From positions 1 through 64,000 of the forward strand of contig DBYO01000047.1 in NCBI GenBank assembly GCA_002310235.1: a stretch of DNA of 64,000 nt, given 5' to 3'. Shown here in pieces: positions 61,038 through 64,000 of the stretch. The DNA is from Bacteroidales bacterium UBA1184. GTDB lineage: Bacteria; Bacteroidota; Bacteroidia; Bacteroidales; ML635J-15. The number at the start of each line of letters is the position of its first letter. The first letter of the stretch is position 1. A model generated the notes under the pieces. The model made no database searches and had not been told where the DNA came from. It saw nothing but the letters and a program-made list of their open reading frames with translations. The translations under genes and the position numbers were made by a program.

Positions 61038-62204
61038 ATGAGAAATTCATTTTGGCTATTAGGAGTTGCCGCATTAATGGCAACATTGGTTTCGTGCAAT
61101 CGCAATTCTAAGCTCGAACCAGCAGTTTACGAATTGGAAGTGTATAAGACACAGGAAGTTTTAATAGAAGATGAAGATAGAAATCTTGGTGATATAACGA
61201 TTCCCGAGGCTCTTATTGACATCGACGGTAAGGACGTACTTGTGTTTATTTCGCGTGACAGCACTCTGTCGTACTACGATTTGGCAACTGGCAAGAAGAT
61301 AACTGGTGTGGATAATGTAAAACAGAAGGAAACCGTTTTATTGGATACTGTTATTCCTGTTGACGTTCCTTTGGTAGCTGGCGACAGCAAAGAATTGAGT
61401 GTTTCACTTGAATATGACGAAACAAGTAATGTTTATTGGGATTATAAGTTTTACGATTCCGACTATTATGGTGCGCGAGTACACGAGCTTATCGTTGTTG
61501 ATAAGGATTTAAACTACTTGGGTTCAATATATGACAATAAGGTCTGACCTCGGTATTACAACGGCAGAATACTTGTTGATATAGAGCATATAAAAGACAA
61601 TTCGGTTGTGACGATCAACTATCTGAAGCTTACGAAGACTGACCGCGACTATAAGCAGTACGTTGATTCGTGCCGTGCCGACCTTGAGAAAAAGCATAAA
61701 GATTGGGAAGATTACAAAGAGAAGAATAATGCAGAAACAAATCCCGTTATAGGCCTGGTAAAGACACAGAACAAGATTGACTGCTGGGAGTATAAGGTTG
61801 TTACTTTGTATTGCAAGGATGAAATATCGGATGGAGACAAAATGCTTATCGACTCGTTGGTTAGTAAAAAGGAGATTGTCAACTTGGCACCTATATATCT
61901 TGTGATTTCTGCCGAAAATGAAGAAGCTGCCACATCGTATGTCAAGAAAAACGGTCTCGACTGCATCGACAAGGTTGTGTTCGACATCGAAGGCATGGCG
62001 AATACAGATGCAGGACAAACAAATCCACGCTTCATGCTTGTAGAAGAAAGTCTTATTACAAAGGATACTATTTATAGTACCGACGATATTGCCAAGAAAA
62101 TGATTCCAAGATTGTTCGGTGGGGGTCTTGGAACTTGGTATTGGATTTATGAAGGCGAACTTGTTGTTTCTGCATTAGCTGGAGCATACTATATTGATGA
62201 TTAG
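61038..62204 (+). pseudogene. Lipoprotein paralogue 1, interrupted by an in-frame TGA
   Basis: The frame runs 169 codons from ATG 61038 to a TGA at 61545-61547, then continues in the same frame with no other stop for 218 more codons to 62204. The second part matches the C-terminal half of the next gene closely (NYL(K/R)LTKTDRDYKQY, KKEIVNLAPIYLVISAENEE, IYSTDDIAKKMIPR). The N-terminal part has the same signal and start as the paralogue (VSCNRNSKLEPAVYE). The next gene has tryptophan (TGG) at about the matching place, so a TGG to TGA change would explain it. Probably a recent nonsense mutation; suppression or an assembly error are also possible. If read through, the product is 388 residues. 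Confidence 0.8.
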
Positions 62205-62258
62205 TTGAAGCTTGCATAAAAGACAAGCTGTGTTTAATAACAATAAAAAATTAATGTT

Positions 62259-63530
62259 ATGAGGTACTCATTTGTGTTAATATTAGCAGTTGCGCTAATT
62301 GCAACTATGGTTTCGTGCAATCGCAATGCCAAGCCCGAACCGGCAGTTTATGAGTGGGAAGTGTATAAAACGCAGGAAATCCTGGTAAATCCAGAAGACA
62401 GGGGCACTCGGTATGCCAGCAGAACGCGTCCTCTAACGCTTTTGGACATTGACGGCAAGGATGTTCTGGTCTTTTCTTATGAAGCTTATGGAGAAACCAA
62501 TTCATATTATGACTTGGCAACAGGCAAAAAGATGTATGAATTGGATAAAGCGGAAGATGTAGAGTTGGTGAGAGAGGAAAGAAAAGAAGTTGCGGATAAT
62601 GTGTTTCATGTAAAAGCAATAGATTTAAACACGTTGTATTTTGATACCATAATGCCAACAGAAGTTCAATTGGCTACGAGCAACGAGAAATTATATGTTG
62701 ATACTATCTTCAGAGAGAAAAATGATATGCGTCGTACTTTTATATATGACAAAACTAATGATGTATATTATCATATTATAGCTTATGATTCTGAATACTA
62801 TGGAAAGCATGTTCATACTTGTGTTCTTGCGGATAAGGATTTCAATTATATAGGTGAGATTTACAACGAACGTGGTATATGGTGTTCTAATGACAGAATT
62901 GCGATTAACTATGACATTGTCAACGATTCTATCATAAAGCTGAACTATCTGAGGCTCACAAAGACCGACCGCGACTATAAGCAGTACATTGATTCGTGCC
63001 GTGCCGACCTTGAGAAAAGACATAAAGACTGGGAAGAATACAAAGTCAAGTTTGCTGAAGAAAACAGTCCTGTTGTGGCTTTGGTAAAGTCGAAGAACGA
63101 GATTGATGGTGCTATGTATAAGATAATTACGTTTTATTGCAAGAATGAAGTGTCAGATGCCGACAGAATGGTAATTGATTCGTTGATTGCTAGAAAGGAG
63201 ATTGTCAATTTGGCGCCGATATACATTGTAGTTTCAGCCGAAAATGAAGAGCTTGCAGCATCGTACATAAAAGACAATGGACTCGATTGCATCGACAAGA
63301 TTGTGTTCGACACCGAAGGTATAGCAAAGACCGATGCCGGACAAGCTAATCCGCGCCTTATGCTGGTAGAGGATGGTCTCATAACAAAAGATATTGTTTA
63401 TAGTACCGAGGACATTGCCAAGAAAATGATACCTAGGGTGTTTGGCGTAGGCAGTGGAATGCAGTATGATATTTATTGTGAAATGCTTGTTGTAAGAGGG
63501 ACACATCCGGATTATTTCTTTGACGATTAG
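62259..63530 (+). CDS. Lipoprotein paralogue 2, function unknown
   Basis: 423 residues. Signal peptide MRYSFVLILAVALIATMV with lipobox VSC. The N-terminal region (EPAVYEWEVYKTQEILVN, then LLDIDGKDVLVFSYE) resembles 6-bladed-propeller-like lipoproteins of Bacteroidetes, with LADKDFNYIGEIYNERG as a blade signature; the C-terminal 150 residues (from DRDYKQYIDSCRADLEKRHK) form a helix plus a mixed alpha/beta domain with YIVVSAENEELAASYIKDNG and MIPRVFG. The second half is thioredoxin-like in pattern, without a CXXC. It may be surface or periplasmic. Tandem with a damaged copy. Confidence 0.75.
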   Translation: MRYSFVLILAVALIATMVSCNRNAKPEPAVYEWEVYKTQEILVNPEDRGTRYASRTRPLTLLDIDGKDVLVFSYEAYGETNSYYDLATGKKMYELDKAEDVELVREERKEVADNVFHVKAIDLNTLYFDTIMPTEVQLATSNEKLYVDTIFREKNDMRRTFIYDKTNDVYYHIIAYDSEYYGKHVHTCVLADKDFNYIGEIYNERGIWCSNDRIAINYDIVNDSIIKLNYLRLTKTDRDYKQYIDSCRADLEKRHKDWEEYKVKFAEENSPVVALVKSKNEIDGAMYKIITFYCKNEVSDADRMVIDSLIARKEIVNLAPIYIVVSAENEELAASYIKDNGLDCIDKIVFDTEGIAKTDAGQANPRLMLVEDGLITKDIVYSTEDIAKKMIPRVFGVGSGMQYDIYCEMLVVRGTHPDYFFDD

Positions 63531-63550
63531 TTGACGAACACATTAAATGG

Positions 63551-63578
63551 AAAAAAGGCTGCGATTGCAGCCTTTTTT
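63551..63578 (+). terminator. Intrinsic terminator after the tandem lipoprotein genes
   Basis: Stem AAAAAAGGCTGC (63551-63562) and GCAGCCTTTTTT (63567-63578), loop GATT. Confidence 0.9.
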
Positions 63579-63583
63579 TGTTT

Positions 63584-63802
63584 GATTGTAGATTACCGGC
63601 GCTGACGCGGGCGTCCTTGCAAAAAAATAGAAAACTTGCTTCTCTGCGTTTTCATTTTGTTTTCCTGCATGTTCTTTTGAATTAAAACTATGAAGAGGTG
63701 GGATTGGGGGATTATAGATCCCCGGCGCTGCCGCGAGCGTCCTTGCAAAAAAGGAAACTTGTTCCACTGCGTTTCCCTTTTGTTTTCCTGCAATTCCTTT
63801 AG
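63584..63802. repeat. Two copies of a ~95-bp direct repeat
   Basis: Copy A (63584-63680) and copy B (63710-63802) share GATT(G/A)TAGAT, CCGGCGCTG, GCG-GCGTCCTTGCAAAAAA, AAACTTG, CTGCGTTT and TTTGTTTTCCTGCA, about 126 bp apart. The minus-strand frames that cross them (about 88 codons) are just translations of the repeat. They lie next to a tRNA gene, a usual place for insertions. Confidence 0.7.
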
Positions 63803-63833
63803 AAAGCAAGCTTTCATGGATTTGCAGGAAAAC

Positions 63834-63866
63834 AAAAAGAGCGAAGTCAAAACTTCGCTCTTTTTT
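63834..63866 (-). terminator. Intrinsic terminator of tRNA-Ser
   Basis: Perfect 14-bp stem AAAAAGAGCGAAGT (63834-63847) and ACTTCGCTCTTTTT (63852-63865), CAAA loop. It lies immediately downstream of the tRNA on the minus strand. Confidence 0.85.
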
Positions 63867-63956
<90 letters not shown>

Positions 63957-64000
63957 GTGCTAAAATCTGAACATTTCCTATTAAGCGGAAATGCGGATGC

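Noticed and set aside
61545..61547. TGA as a selenocysteine codon or as reassigned tryptophan
   Set aside because: No SECIS-like hairpin is evident after it, the protein is not of a selenoprotein family, and other genes here (for example waaA) end in TGA.
63543..63850. Two minus-strand open frames of about 85-88 codons
   Set aside because: They translate the duplicated intergenic repeat; the repeat pattern in the protein comes from the DNA repeat, with no start signal.

Overview
This window looks like a chromosomal stretch from an uncultured member of the Bacteroidetes, most probably order Bacteroidales. Three kinds of evidence support this. Many genes are preceded by the Bacteroidetes primary promoter (TTG, about 19-21 bp, TAnnTTTG), usually without a clear Shine-Dalgarno sequence. 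Several secreted proteins end in type IX secretion system (T9SS) sorting domains, and there is a PorV-like T9SS shuttle protein. The housekeeping set also fits: GlnRS, Bacteroidetes-style ParE/ParC, an NdpA-like protein, lipoproteins with very short signal peptides, and TonB-linked receptors with a carboxypeptidase-regulatory-like N-terminal domain. Source and species cannot be fixed from the sequence alone.

Layout. 1-2.3 kb (-): a small exported protein and a large secreted protein with CUB-like and P-domain-like segments, running off the left edge. 2.7-5.5 kb (-): a YtrA-type GntR operon (ABC ATPase, permease, regulator, repeat-rich DUF2807-like protein) with a visible operator. 5.5-11.7 kb: lipoprotein, NdpA-like protein, YigZ, acyltransferase, omega-amidase, then a tandemly duplicated small barrel protein. 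11.7-18.4 kb: SHOCT protein, an EF-G outside the str operon, Fic plus CvfB, and a GT-C-like membrane protein. 18.4-23.4 kb: Der, barrel protein, WaaA, Lnt (envelope biogenesis). 23.6-28.2 kb: ParE-ParC. 28.4-33.8 kb: T9SS PKD protein, TPR lipoprotein-ComEC pair, small barrel protein. 33.8-38.6 kb: redox-dead TlpA-like protein, GNAT, ExoIII, polysaccharide deacetylase, Rieske-like lipoprotein, basic exported protein. 38.8-47.9 kb: a three-gene operon of TonB-type receptor, 1408-residue secreted protein and PorV-like protein. 48-53.8 kb: GreA-HIT, lipoprotein/RibH/TPR, CoaD-GlnS, and a YafQ-type toxin-antitoxin pair. 53.9-60.7 kb: lipoproteins, FucP-like transporter, ECF sigma factor with a membrane protein bearing a T9SS type-B-like tail, GltX. 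60.9-64 kb: tandem lipoproteins (the first interrupted by an in-frame TGA) and tRNA-Ser(GCU).

The strongest candidates for something not well described are two. One is the sigma factor/T9SS-tail gene pair at 57.2-59.1 kb, which could couple T9SS function to transcription. The other is the receptor/giant substrate/PorV operon at 38.8-47.9 kb. Between genes there are several families of short repeats: REP-like palindromes, units built on GGC-nnn-GCC-ATTGAAAC, and two loci with strict 8-nt periodicity. parE also appears to be a compositional mosaic.

All functional names rest on motifs and family knowledge read by eye. No database search was possible.
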